A stretch of 64,000 nt of DNA, taken from the NCBI GenBank assembly GCA_963931865.1, contig OZ007512.1, positions 6,036,883 to 6,100,882 on the forward strand. The letters run 5' to 3'. Each line of letters begins with the position of its first letter. Within the stretch, counting starts at the first letter, position 1. The translations under genes were made by a program, and so were the position numbers. A model generated the notes under the pieces. The model saw only the letters and a list, made by a program, of their open reading frames with translations. It searched no databases and had not been told where the DNA came from. Positions 1 through 11,647 of this stretch are shown here, one piece after another. The stretch is from Axinella damicornis (lineage: Eukaryota > Porifera > Demospongiae > Axinellida > Axinellidae).

Positions 1-825
1 TGGGAAGGTATCCAGTGCAGTGTTTTCTGATCTACACTAATTGGTATAATTTAGTTATAGCATGGTTTGCTTTGAAGTACATTTTGGGAATATTAGTAAT
101 GTTTGTGAAGCTTTGAAGTACAGTCTGGGAATGTTAGTAAGGTTTGTGAAGCTCGAGATTGTGCAAGACACTGCGCAATCTCGAGATCGCAATCTCGAGA
201 TCGCAATCTCGAGACTGCTCATGCAGAATCTGCGAACTTCGTAAGCACTTTGTCTTCTAGTTGGCTGCCTCTCCTCGTGTTCGCTGACAGTACAGTTCAC
301 ATGAAAGATCGACGACGATTCTGACCAAGCTGATTTCCTGGAAAGCCCCCCCCCCCCACTGTCGCTTACCGTGGGCCCGGGACGAAGTTGTAAGTGCTGT
401 AATAGTTTCTTTCACGGATGCTCTGCTCTCTTTTGCTCGACTCACCTAAGCCAGTACTGGTAGCCTCGTTCTCCAGACCTTCTCATCCCAGCGTTTGTCA
501 CTTGCAGTACTAATAGTACGACAAGCGCTGGGGTGAACTGCAGCCTGGCACGAGCCTACCGTTCCAGTCGCAATCTTGACATTGTGCAAATGTCTTGTGC
601 AATCTCTAGATTGGCACGGATTCCGAGAATGCCCAGCGCAATCTTGAGATTGCACAAATTCCTAAATTGCATGGAACACGCAGCTGCGTGTCAGTCCTTT
701 ATTATGTAGGCACGAGGTCACTTTCTTCGCGTTATAACAGGTGTTGACACTGTGGTATATATATAGTACTGCTTGCTTATTGTGACCAGCACTAGCCCTC
801 AGGCAGTGGCACTGTGATGGCACAC
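1..825. other. Non-coding: palindromic gcaatctcgagattgc-type repeats
   Basis: No gene seen. 150-222 holds tandem palindromic units (aatctcgagatcgc), with diverged relatives at 565-660. A poly-C run is at 347-357. Confidence 0.6.
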
Positions 826-1213
826 TGTTGTTTGCCGCATCTCAACCTGCGGTATGGTACGTGCCCAAGTTGTTGGTGCTCATGTCGGTATCCTTCAGGC
901 TGTGCTGCCACTCTTGCATGGGCATTGTAAACAAAACATGAGGATTGTAGGGGGCGGAGCAGTGAGTGTGGCAGTATGCGTTCATTGAGTTACGCCTGTT
1001 CCCCACCACCTGTTGTTTGCCGCATCTCAACCTGTGGTACGTGCCCAAGCTGGTGGTGCTCATGTCGGTATCCTTCAGGCCGTACTGCCACTCATGGCCT
1101 TTGCTGGGGGTACACAAAGTGTGAGGCTCGTAGAGGCGGAGCAGTGGGTGTGGCAGCATTGCCTTTGCTGTGTACAGCAGTATGCGTTCGTTGAGTTCCA
1201 CCTGTTCCCAACC
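826..1213 (+). repeat. Direct tandem duplication, about 185-bp unit
   Basis: Unit 1 (826-1010) and unit 2 (1011-1213) both run from tgttgtttgccgcatctcaa through tcatgtcggtatccttcagg to the ccaaccacctg or ccccaccacctg end. Unit 2 has about 20 extra bases. Confidence 0.85.
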
Positions 1214-1535
1214 ACCTGTGTTTTCACATTAACAAGAAACTGAGATGGCAAAATTCACTTGGACAGTAGCTACCCTCTGCCATGTCGCTTAGTTACCACC
1301 ATAGCCTTTATTTGGAAACTAGTTACTATTATGTGATTATCACAATTGCCATCTATGTAGTCTGAAGTAGCTAGTAGTCTGAAGTAGCTAGTCCTCTGCA
1401 TTGGTAGGTGGTAATTGCTCTGGTAATCATGTATTGCTTAATTAGTATTGTTTTACAATGTACCAATTCATTGCTGAGCGTGCATAGTAGTATCATGACC
1501 ACACTCCCGTATGTGATCTCCCCCTCTCACTGCAG

Positions 1536-1703
1536 GACTACATCATCAACTCAGAGGAGCTGACTCTCACGCAGTTGGTGGAGAAACACCAGGAGAGCTT
1601 CCCGCTGTGCGTTCGGGTGTGCAAGGGATTCTACGGGTCTAGCGACAGGACATCCGTGTCAGAGGGAGACTCCTTTAATATCCACTTCGTCAAGAAATCT
1701 AAG
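1536..1703 (+). CDS. CABIT exon 1 of the GAREM-like gene (start of domain)
   Basis: The exon has 56 codons in phase 0/0. Acceptor is ctcactgcag and donor is aag|gtactg. It contains [25 protein letters not shown] and [11 protein letters not shown], the usual opening strands of a CABIT domain (a Leu-rich lead, FPL.VRV.xG, then GD...IhFvk). There is no ATG before these motifs, so an upstream exon is expected. None is recognisable in 1-1535. Confidence 0.75.
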
Positions 1704-4700
1704 GTACTGTACTTCAATCAGAAATTGGTGCACGTTTTTAAATATGATGCTTATCTTTGGAACGGCTTTCCAGCATGCGTTTGCAGTGCAGCTTCGCCAC
1801 GAATTGAAATGCAAATATCTGAAAGCTGCTTTTGTACGTAGCAGCAGCTGCAGCTGTTGTGGAGAGTGGTGGATCCTAACTGACACTGCCTGAGTGCAAA
1901 CCACAAACATGGGCCCATACAGTACAAGCGTCTTTAAAATGACACCAGTTTGTGGAACTATTTCTGCCACTGTGCCGGATTTAAGCTGCGGAAGACGGAC
2001 ACAGCTCCAGAAGACCTGCAAGCGAAGCTCCGCTGTTCACATACAAAGCCAACACTCTTCGCTGATGCTTTCCGATTCTCAGAAGAAGCCTCTAGCCTCC
2101 ATTTCTTCCATTACACACTCTTCCTCTGCCGACTCAATGAAGAGACTGTCATTTTGCGCTCTTGGTGGTAACCCCACAGACCTGCATAATACATTTTACT
2201 AACGTGTAGCGTCGTTCCCATGCCCAACTTTTGTTGCTTGCAGTACGAAAAGCAGGGGAAAGTATAGGATCTACATTGGCTCGGAGGTTATGCGATTTAT
2301 CTTCTGCGGGAAAGTTTGGCTGAGGCGAAGCCGAGGCTAAGCTTTCCCAAGGAGGATAAACCGCATAACCTCCGAGTCGACGTAGTAGATCCGGCTTCTA
2401 CCACAGACATAACCTCCAAGTCAAGTTAGTAGCTGGATCTCAGCACAGCGTGGCGATCCTTTGATGTACCGCGGAGGATAAATCGGTTATCCTCCGCTAT
2501 GACGTCATAGCGGAGGATAACCGATTTATCCTCGCAGTACATCAAAGGAACGCCCACGCACTGTGGTAGAAGGCCTGGTAGATCTCGTCACCTGATAGTT
2601 GCCACGACTGACATCACGGATTCAGTTAATATGTGCGTATTGTTCAACTGGCTATCGCCTGTTCCAGAGGCGCTGCTGAGACCAGACAAACTCCAGATGC
2701 GAGGCAGATCCTATGTACCTATACAGCATACATCGATTTGAATCAAGTTGGCTGTAATACAAAGGTTATAACTTAGATGTGCTTTAACTGTTCGCTCCAT
2801 GCAGTGAGCTATCGCTCTGGAAAGTACAACACTTGCAGCTCAGCACTGTACACTAGAGTATACAATGTATGTACTGTACTTGCTCATCAAGGAGCATGGG
2901 GGACAGCATGAAACATGCACACTAGAGTATACAATGTATGTACTGGTACTTGCTCATCAAGGAGCATGGGGGACAGCATGAAACATGCACACTAGAGTAT
3001 ACAATGTATGTACTGTACTTGCTCATCAAGGAGCATGGGGGACAGCATGAAACATGCACACTAGAGTATACAATGTATGTACTGTACTTGCTCATCAAGG
3101 AGCATGGGGGACAGCATGAAACATGCACACTAGAGTATACAATGTATGTACTGGTACTTGCTCATCAAGGAGCATGCGCTCATACCTCTACACGAAGGAA
3201 ATATGTAGCCTCGTTCCCAGGCCTCCACCACAGCTTTTGTCGCTTGCAGTACGAAAATCGCGGAGAAGGCCTGGAAGGGTTTTGCACGCTTACGTCACGG
3301 ATTCCATTAATACATACTCACAGTATTCAACTGGCTATCGCCTGTTCCAGAGACGCTACAGAGACCAGACAAACTCCAGAGGAGAGGCAGGTCCTACCTA
3401 TACAACATACCTCGATTTGCAAACAAAACCGCTGAGAGATGGCTGCAATACAATGGTTATAACTTCGAAGCGCATGAAGCGCTTTGACTGTTCACTCCGC
3501 CATTGCTCTGGAAAGTACAACACTTGCAGCTCAGCACTACTTCGAAGGTACGATTTCTAGCTTGGATAAGCTCTCTTCTTGCCGTTGACTTGTCTTCGTA
3601 AGCGATTGTACATGTGCTGCTATACTTGTCTTGAAAGGATGACGCTTCATGACGGTCGTGGCACATATCACGTGACGAGATCTACCAGGCCTTGCCCCCG
3701 CTTTTAGTAGTGCAAGCGACAAAAGCTGGGTGTGGAGGCCTGGGAATGAGGCTAGACACGTACGTCCACATGCACATGAAGACGCTCACGCAAACACACT
3801 CTCACTCTCACACACCCTTATTCACATACACACACATACTCACACACAACACAGGTGGTGAACGTCACTGATGGTGCTGGGAGTCACTACAAGATAGCAA
3901 TGAACTCCGCTATTGAGTTTGGAGTGCTCTACAACCCCAACAACAACAGAAAGGAAGCCCAGGTTAGTAAGTCATGATCACCATAGTGCAGTCAGGTACA
4001 GTCACCACAAGTACAAGGTTGCATTAGCCTCACTCCCAGGCATACCCCGTGTTAATTTTTCTGTTCTTTGGTTTCCGTTGACAATAATACACAGATGCGG
4101 AAGGGCGGCAAAAAACGCTTTCGCCGCCCTTCCACATCTGTGTGTTAACGCAAACCGAAGAACAGAAAAAACGGGGTAGGCCTGGGAACGAGGCTGAGGT
4201 TGCATGCTCCTCCTCAACCACAAGGCTGTACATTCCTAGTCATTACTGTTGTACCTGACATGAATACACAATAGAACTAATTTGTGTCATAATGCAAACA
4301 CACTGTGGGTTTGAACACAAGTGTGTGGTAGCTGCCAAAGTCATCTTAGAGCAGCTATTTTTTCTGGGGGGAGGCAGTAATTGGAACCCCTGTCCTCAGA
4401 CCCGATTGAATATCGTACATGCCTAGTACACATTTTTGAAAATCACAGCCCTTGGCAGAAGCGTTTCTGTCACAGCGCTGCATTTACACTGCAAACAAAG
4501 CTCCAGAAGACCTAAACTGAGCTCCTGAACCATCCATAAGCGGAGCTCCACCGTTTTCCGGAAGAAATTTCCCGATTCTCAGAAGAAGCCTTCTGAAGAA
4601 GCCTTCTGATTTGTGGTGAAGCCACACTGCAAACATGTGAGAAAAATTCCAAAAGTCGACGTAACTTTCAAAGATGTGTATCGTACATGCTGTTCATGCT

Positions 4701-7700
4701 GCAAATGTGTACACTGTATATGTGCACGTTTTGCACACATCTGTACCGTAGTACCGTATACCCTGACCTCTGCACCTTTGACCACTGCACCTTGGTATCC
4801 ACCAATCTCGTTCCTCTTATCCATTACAGAAGGGATTCATTTTCGAGAAAGTGTCGGATGTCCTTGCAAACAAGAAGCTGCCGAGGGCCGTCCGTGCCGG
4901 CCAGGCGTGGAAAGGCAGTGGCCCTGATAGCTCTGTGGATGCCAACGAGCTCTTGCTGGTGAGAGGGACAAAAACAAAACTAAAGACAAAGTACCTCAAA
5001 GTGTTCAGCCCTGCTGCGAACAAAAAGAAAGTGCTTCCTGAGCACTGCATAGGGAGATTCTCAACACGTCCCTACGATGTTCGGGTATATCTCCCAGAAA
5101 TTGTGCATCATTTGAAAGACCCGTTTCCTCTCCAAGCCGTTCTCTTCATCAACTCTGAAACAGCGCAAGACATTCCCGTATTTCTCATGTCTTCCATCAT
5201 AACACTCAAGAGCCAGTCGGTGGACACCTCTCTGATTGCAACCAGCACATTGAACGATGACATTTCAAAGGGTCAAATCGTTGACATCCCATTCGACCTG
5301 GACATTGAGGTCAGCATTGTATTTGTATTGAGACTCTGTAGGTTATCGACATATGCACAGCATGGCAGTCGGTGCTGTATGGTGTATATAGTACCAAACC
5401 TGAGGGGCGCAGCCCCAAGGCTGAAGGACTGTTTGTATAAACCGTACTATATATGCGTTATATTGCAAGGGTCGGGTGCGTGTGCATTGCTAAGTAGCAA
5501 CAGTTGATGATGCCTGTTAATGCACGTCCTAGCACTTCAAGATCACAAACTCCACTAAATAAGTAATGAGGGGCAACCACACTCCTGGTAGCCATTGCAA
5601 CCCTGGTTGCAAAGTTAAGTAATGCAGTTCGTTCCGATTAACGCACATGTCGCATGGCAACCACGCTCAGTTGATTACTAGCAATGGCAGCCAAAGGGAG
5701 GCACTCATAACATCACCAGCATGGTGCGTTTCGGCATGTAAGGGTCAGTGAACGACAGCCGTGTTGTCAGAATGTTTGTGGGCCCTTCGTAAGAGCTGTA
5801 CTGGCAGTGAAAGTCAACGAGAGTGCTCGAGCAATGGCAGCCAACAGCATGACAAAAGTGCGTGTATCTTCACCACCGAGGTGAGTTTCAGCACCAAAAT
5901 TGTACGCTTGGGTCACTGCATGATAGCGATCATGACAGTGTAGGCAACTTCTTTGCAGGGCCATTCCTAAGGTAGTCAAAGGTTAATTTATTTATCCCAT
6001 ACCAGGAGTGTAATAATTATATTGTTCTTCTATACGTGTTCGTGCACAGGTGCAGGTGATGACTCCGAAAGACACAAGTGAGACCAAGCAGCTGCATCAA
6101 GACACACGGCAACTGCTGGAGACCTTTGACCCCTCACGCCTCTGTCCCTACCTCAACACCACCACGTCAGATGCTTACGATGCACAGGCAGCCTTCTACA
6201 ATATCATCAGAGAGGGAGATGAGTTGGAAGGTGTGTGCATGCTTGTGGTCTGGTGTGTGTCCTTAAACATGTTAGCGGACCTGCTTCTGTCACGGTGCCG
6301 GCTTTGTGTAAAAAACACAGCTCTGAAAGAGTACAGATGTTTGCAGGTCACTTGTCGCGTGCAGGAACTTGAATCGTCCAAACAGCGTTCAAAACCACCA
6401 CATGGTTATTCCAACTGCCATTATGCCTTGTTTAAAGGTAATTATGACATCATACTTTTTGGCGGGGGGAGATCCCAGTGTGTCCTCCCCCTGAATGAAA
6501 CCCTGGCTGCGCAAAAAAAAAAATTTAGCCGAGTGCAGTGATCTATGTTGCTGCTGCTCGTCTCCCACTGGCTAAGCCTCACTGAAGTCCCTTCGTCATC
6601 ATTGCATGCAGTATCAGTGGCAACCACTCTCCTAGTAGCTGTTGCAACCCCGATTGCAACTCGTAGGTAGCTTATTACAGCTTGTTCCAATTAATACACA
6701 TGTCACGCAAGGGCCATGCTCATTCCATCGAGTCAGTGATGGCAGCCAAAGAGAAGACAAGAAGTTATTACAGCACTCACAAATTTGCCAGCATTATGAA
6801 TTTCCGCAGGTAAGCATCAGTGTACTACAGACCGTGCCGTCAGAATCTTCATGTGCATCTCCTGAAAGCTGTACTGCCAACGAAAGTCAAAGAGAAAGCT
6901 TGAGCAATGGCGGCCCGTGGCAAGTGCCCATTATAACTCTGCTTGCGTAAGTCCCATTGATAAAACTAGGAGGGCGAGCCTGAGCGAAGTGCATGCACCG
7001 GGACATGCAAGGAACAGTTGCATTCAAAGTCATGACTGTCATCACAATGTGACTGGGCAATGAGCATACATGTATATAGGCCACAGAAATTATGGCACTA
7101 AACATACACTCGTACACATCACAGCAACTGTGAGTCAGGCTAGCGTTTATAGCTGAAGCAGTCTAGCAGCAACATCACCGGCCATGGCGGTAGGCCCACC
7201 GTAGCAGTCCGGCACCGTCATTGTCCGAGTGTCGCCACCGAGGAGGCAGAATGTTTGTGGTGCTGTAGCCAATGTCCACGAGTGGTCTCTCCGTCTTTGT
7301 TGTCGCCATCGTCTGTTGAACACCTTGCATCATGTGCGTAGCTTAGAATTTGAATATTATTGTGCACGTGCAAGTGAAATTCGCTGATTTCAAATTTACA
7401 GTATTTGCAAGATCCACACAAGACACATACACACGCACAGTGCAATGAAGTCACGCTAGTGTGGGGCTCGCTCAGGCTCGCCCCAATAAAGCTACCATTG
7501 TGATCAGCAATAAACGTGCTCTCTGTTGGTATACTAATCTCAAAATGCGGTGAATCGGTGGTTTATGCTGACAGGGTCACATATGCAAGGGTAGCTACCA
7601 AAGTGATACCCTATCCCATACGTATGATACACCTCTCTAAAATTACCTGTGTTTGCAGAACCGCTTCCATTGCGGCGCTGACAAACACAGCTCCGGAAGA

Positions 7701-8433
7701 CTTAAACGCAGCTATGGAAGGCCTAAGCGAAGCTCTGGAAGATATGTAAGTGAAGCTTTTCGGAAGAAGCCTTCCGGTTTGCGGTGATGCTGTGCCACAA
7801 AAGCATGTTGGAAAACCATTCCAAATCGTGGCATTAATTTTAAAGACACATACGTACTGTAACAAGTCGTATGTGTACACGTAGGTCACAGTGCCAGAGA
7901 AGATTTGATGTGCAGTCTTACACTCTTATACCACTCTGATACACCTCAGGTGTTGATCTGGTGAAGCCATCCTCAATATACGTCAACCTGTGTATCGAGC
8001 AAGATGATTCAGCATTCATCTCAGCCGATTCCCCTCCCCCCACCCCCAGAAGAAGACCGAGCCCGCAGACCTCTCTGTCTACTTCCAACTCCTCTGAGGA
8101 CATCCTCGAGGAGGTCAAGCAGGTGGGAAAGCTGAGTGAGGCTCTCGAAAAGCGTGTTGAGGATGTGGAGACCACAGTGAAGAAGCTGCATCATTTCACA
8201 CTGTTTAATGGCGATATTACCAAGGTGGGTCGTGATGTTACCTCCGCCAGGGCCGACATGAAGCGGATGGAGGGGCGTGTCGTGAAGGCTTCTGAGGAGA
8301 TTGCACACATCAAGAATGATATGGGCCAACTGGGTGAGGCATTGAATGTTTAATTACTTGGGCTCTAGTTTAGTCCTGAAGAGAGTGTTTAATTTATTAA
8401 GTGGGGATGAGATTCATAGTGTGGTGAAGTAAG

Positions 8434-8468
<35 letters not shown>

Positions 8469-11400
8469 TTAAGTTGCCTTGCATACACAAGTATTTCTTG
8501 GGTATACGGAATGCCCCTCCCCGAATGAAACCCTGTACAAGTATAGATTGATCACTTTGCAGTATGGAAACTCCTCATGGGAAGTGGGTGACTGTGAAAG
8601 CCAGAATGCTAGAACATGGAACAGAATGCGGAAATGACGTACAAAGGTCAAATTTGGTAGCTGTAGCGTAAGGCAGAACACTATGATTAAATAGCACGAG
8701 AAAGCAGGTCAGACCTGTACTTGCTTTTGTACCAGAGTTGGAGAAGCTAGCTATGGTTGCCGCGCGTTCCTCCAAAGTCGTCATTGATATGGCTCAGGTC
8801 AGGTCTACAGAGTGATCATTTCATCTAAGATTGTTGTAATCTGCAAGTCCTGCCAAAGCACGTAAGTCTTCTTCCAGAAATTCGATCTTACGGAGTGGAA
8901 AAGCTACAATTCAAATGAGGCACACTTCCTATTCAAGGAATGTCATTCTAATGTTGATTGCATCTTGCTTATACGCACATATTTCCTAGCCTCGTTCCCA
9001 GGCCTCTACCACAGCTTTTGTCGCTTGCAGTACGAAAATCGCAGAGAAGGCCTGGAAGGGTTTCGCACGTGATGCGTGCCGCGACCGTCATAAAACGTCA
9101 TCCGTTCGAGACCACTATGTACTAGTACACTAGCTACGATCGCTGTACGGAGACAAGTCAACGGCCAGAGAGAGAGCCACACCGACTTATCCAAGCTAGA
9201 AGTCTTACCCTTCGAAGTAGTGCTGAGCTGCAAGTGTTGTACTTTCCAGAAGCAATGGCGGAGTGAACAGTCAAAGCGCTTCATGCGCTTCGAAGTTATA
9301 ACCATTGTATTGCAGCCATCTCCTCAGCGGTTTTGTTTGCAAATCGAGGTATGTTGTATAGGTAGTGACCTGCCTCTCCTCTGGAGTTTTGTCTGGTCTC
9401 TGTAGCGTCTCTGGAACAGGCGATAGCCAGTTGAATACTGTGAGTAAGTATTAACGGAATCCCGTGACGTAAGCGGCGGCACGCATCACGTGCGAAACCC
9501 TTCCAGGCCTTCTCCGCGATTTTCGTACTGCAAGCGACAAAAGCTGTGTGGAGGCCTGGGAAGCGAGGCTACATATTTCCTTCGTGTAGAGGTATGAGCG
9601 CATGCTCCTTGATGAGCAAGTACAGTACATACATTGTATACTCTAGTGTGCATGTTTCATGCTGTCCCCCCATGCTCGTTGATGAGCAAGTACCAGTACA
9701 TACATTGTATACTCTAGTGTGCATGTTTCATGCTGTCCTCCAGCCTCTGGTGCTCCTTGATGAGCAATGTACAGTACGTATACTCTAGTGTGCATGTTTC
9801 ATGCTGTCCTCCAGCCCCTGGTGTGGAGCGACTGCTGAAGTGGTTTGTGGAGGAGATGCAGGGTGAGATAAGGGAGCTACAGAGGCGGCAGATGGAGGCT
9901 TGTAGTCCACGGAGCACTCCCTCCCACCCCCCACCTCCCCACAGTCAACCACTGGCATCCATGAAGCAACGTGGGAAGTGAACAAGCATACCTCACACAA
10001 CTGGATTGCGCCCCAGGTAGCAGACCTTAATCGTCACAGTACCTCTCCCCTCCCCTCTCTCTCCTTCCTTCCTCTCTCCTTCTTCCTCTCTCCTCTCCTC
10101 CTTCTTCTCCCTCTCCTCACCCTCATCCTCTCGACTCCTCCTCACCTCCCTCTCTCCCTTCTTGTAGCAGACGTGTACTTTATCACGGGAAATTTGCACG
10201 GTACATTTTTTCACCACAAATTGCATAAAGAAAACACTCAGACCTCTGAAAATCTCCTGCATTCCAGTCCATTCAATTTTCCATTCCATTTATCAGTCAG
10301 TGACTAGACACTAGAACACCTGACAGAATGTTTTCTGGAACACGTGTTGGTGTTTGATCGTGAAAAACACAAAATTTGTACCTTGCAAAAATGTGACCCT
10401 CTTTGGGAAACCCAACCATTGAATATACAGTGTCTAGGCGTGCCGAGCATGACAAAACTCAGTCCGTTTTCTGGTCTGTTTCCCGGTCCAATCCGTGTTT
10501 TAGTCACGTCCCATTCCTGATTCTCAATGCATCAGCAGTAAAGTTGCTGGAGGGTAGTTATGTATTGTGAGTTTTGTGATGGCTCTTCTGAATGATTACA
10601 ATTACTTTCCTCTCTCCTCTCCCCCNNNNNNNNNNNNNNNNNNNNNNNNNNNNNNNNNNNNNNNNNNNNNNNNNNNNNNNNNNNNNNNNNNNNNNNNNNN
10701 NNNNNNNNNNNNNNNNNNNNNNNNNNNNNNNNNNNNNNNNNNNNNNNNNNNNNNNNNNNNNNNNNNNNNNNNNNNNNNNNNNNNNNNNNNNNNNNNNNNN
10801 NNNNNNNNNNNNNNNNNNNNNNNNNTATCCGTTGTAAATAAATTTCGTGCGTTAAATTCTCGTGGTTGATGGCAACTATGAAAATAATTTAACAACAAAT
10901 CTACAGAAGCATATAACTCCTGCCATAACCCTGGACCATTCCATTGGTCTCTTCTTCGGTCAAACATGCAGAGGGAGGGGATTACAGGACAAATCAGACA
11001 ATGACGACAGCAACATGGATACAAAAGGTACAGGCGGAGATGGCCTGCTCAAAGTCTCGACATTGTAGGTTAAAGTCACCCGGTCACTCATAACAAAGAC
11101 CGCCGTAGTCAAAAGTCTCAGAACACGTCTCCAGCACAAAACTAGCACTCGGGAGCTGCCACCTCTGTCATACACATCTCCAGGCAGCCGTTCTCAAGCC
11201 CCCGTGCCAGGGACTTCAGGGGAGTAGCTCCCTTCCTCTGAGTCATGGTACAGGCACAGACTTCTCATGACTTGTTGAGCGCCCTGAGTCAATGTTTCTT
11301 CCCTTCAGTCACAAGCTCTCACCTCGCTGTTGGTGCATGCGCACTATGCTTAAAGTGTGAAGACTATAACGACGGTGTACGACTGTCTGGTCACGGCAGT

Positions 11401-11611
11401 GCTCTGTTTCCTTGTCATGCTTGCTAGGTGTATGCACGTGGTATGTGGCTATATGCTCTCGTACATGGAGTTGTGCCACCTGTCATGGTGGGACGGCTAT
11501 CCCCTTCGGTGTGCACTGCCGACAAGCATGGGATGCCATCTTGGGGAGGTGTATGCAGAGTCAACACCGACTGGACAGCTCCTGAAAACATGTTCTCTGT
11601 CACTGTTCTAC

Positions 11612-11647
<36 letters not shown>

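Larger units (their letters stand above)
4794..10625 (+). repeat. Segmental duplication, copy A
   Basis: Homology to copy B begins sharply at ggtatccaccaatctcg and runs with only small differences to the N gap. It includes exons 3-6, their introns and nested MITEs. Copy A has extra material: a poly-G run at 8435-8467, the foldback element at 8987-9571, and additional 70-bp tandem units before exon 6. Confidence 0.9.

Noticed and set aside
2848..3178. CRISPR-like array
   Set aside because: The whole 70-bp unit is repeated without unique spacers, in an intron of an animal gene. It is an ordinary tandem repeat.
4851..5507. A 218-codon single-exon gene
   Set aside because: The frame runs past a splice donor shared with copy B. 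The part after 5309 is not conserved between copies and loses coding character.
10862..11068. 68-codon frame just after the gap as a missing GAREM exon
   Set aside because: No similarity to CABIT, SAM or the copy-B exons, and no suitable acceptor.
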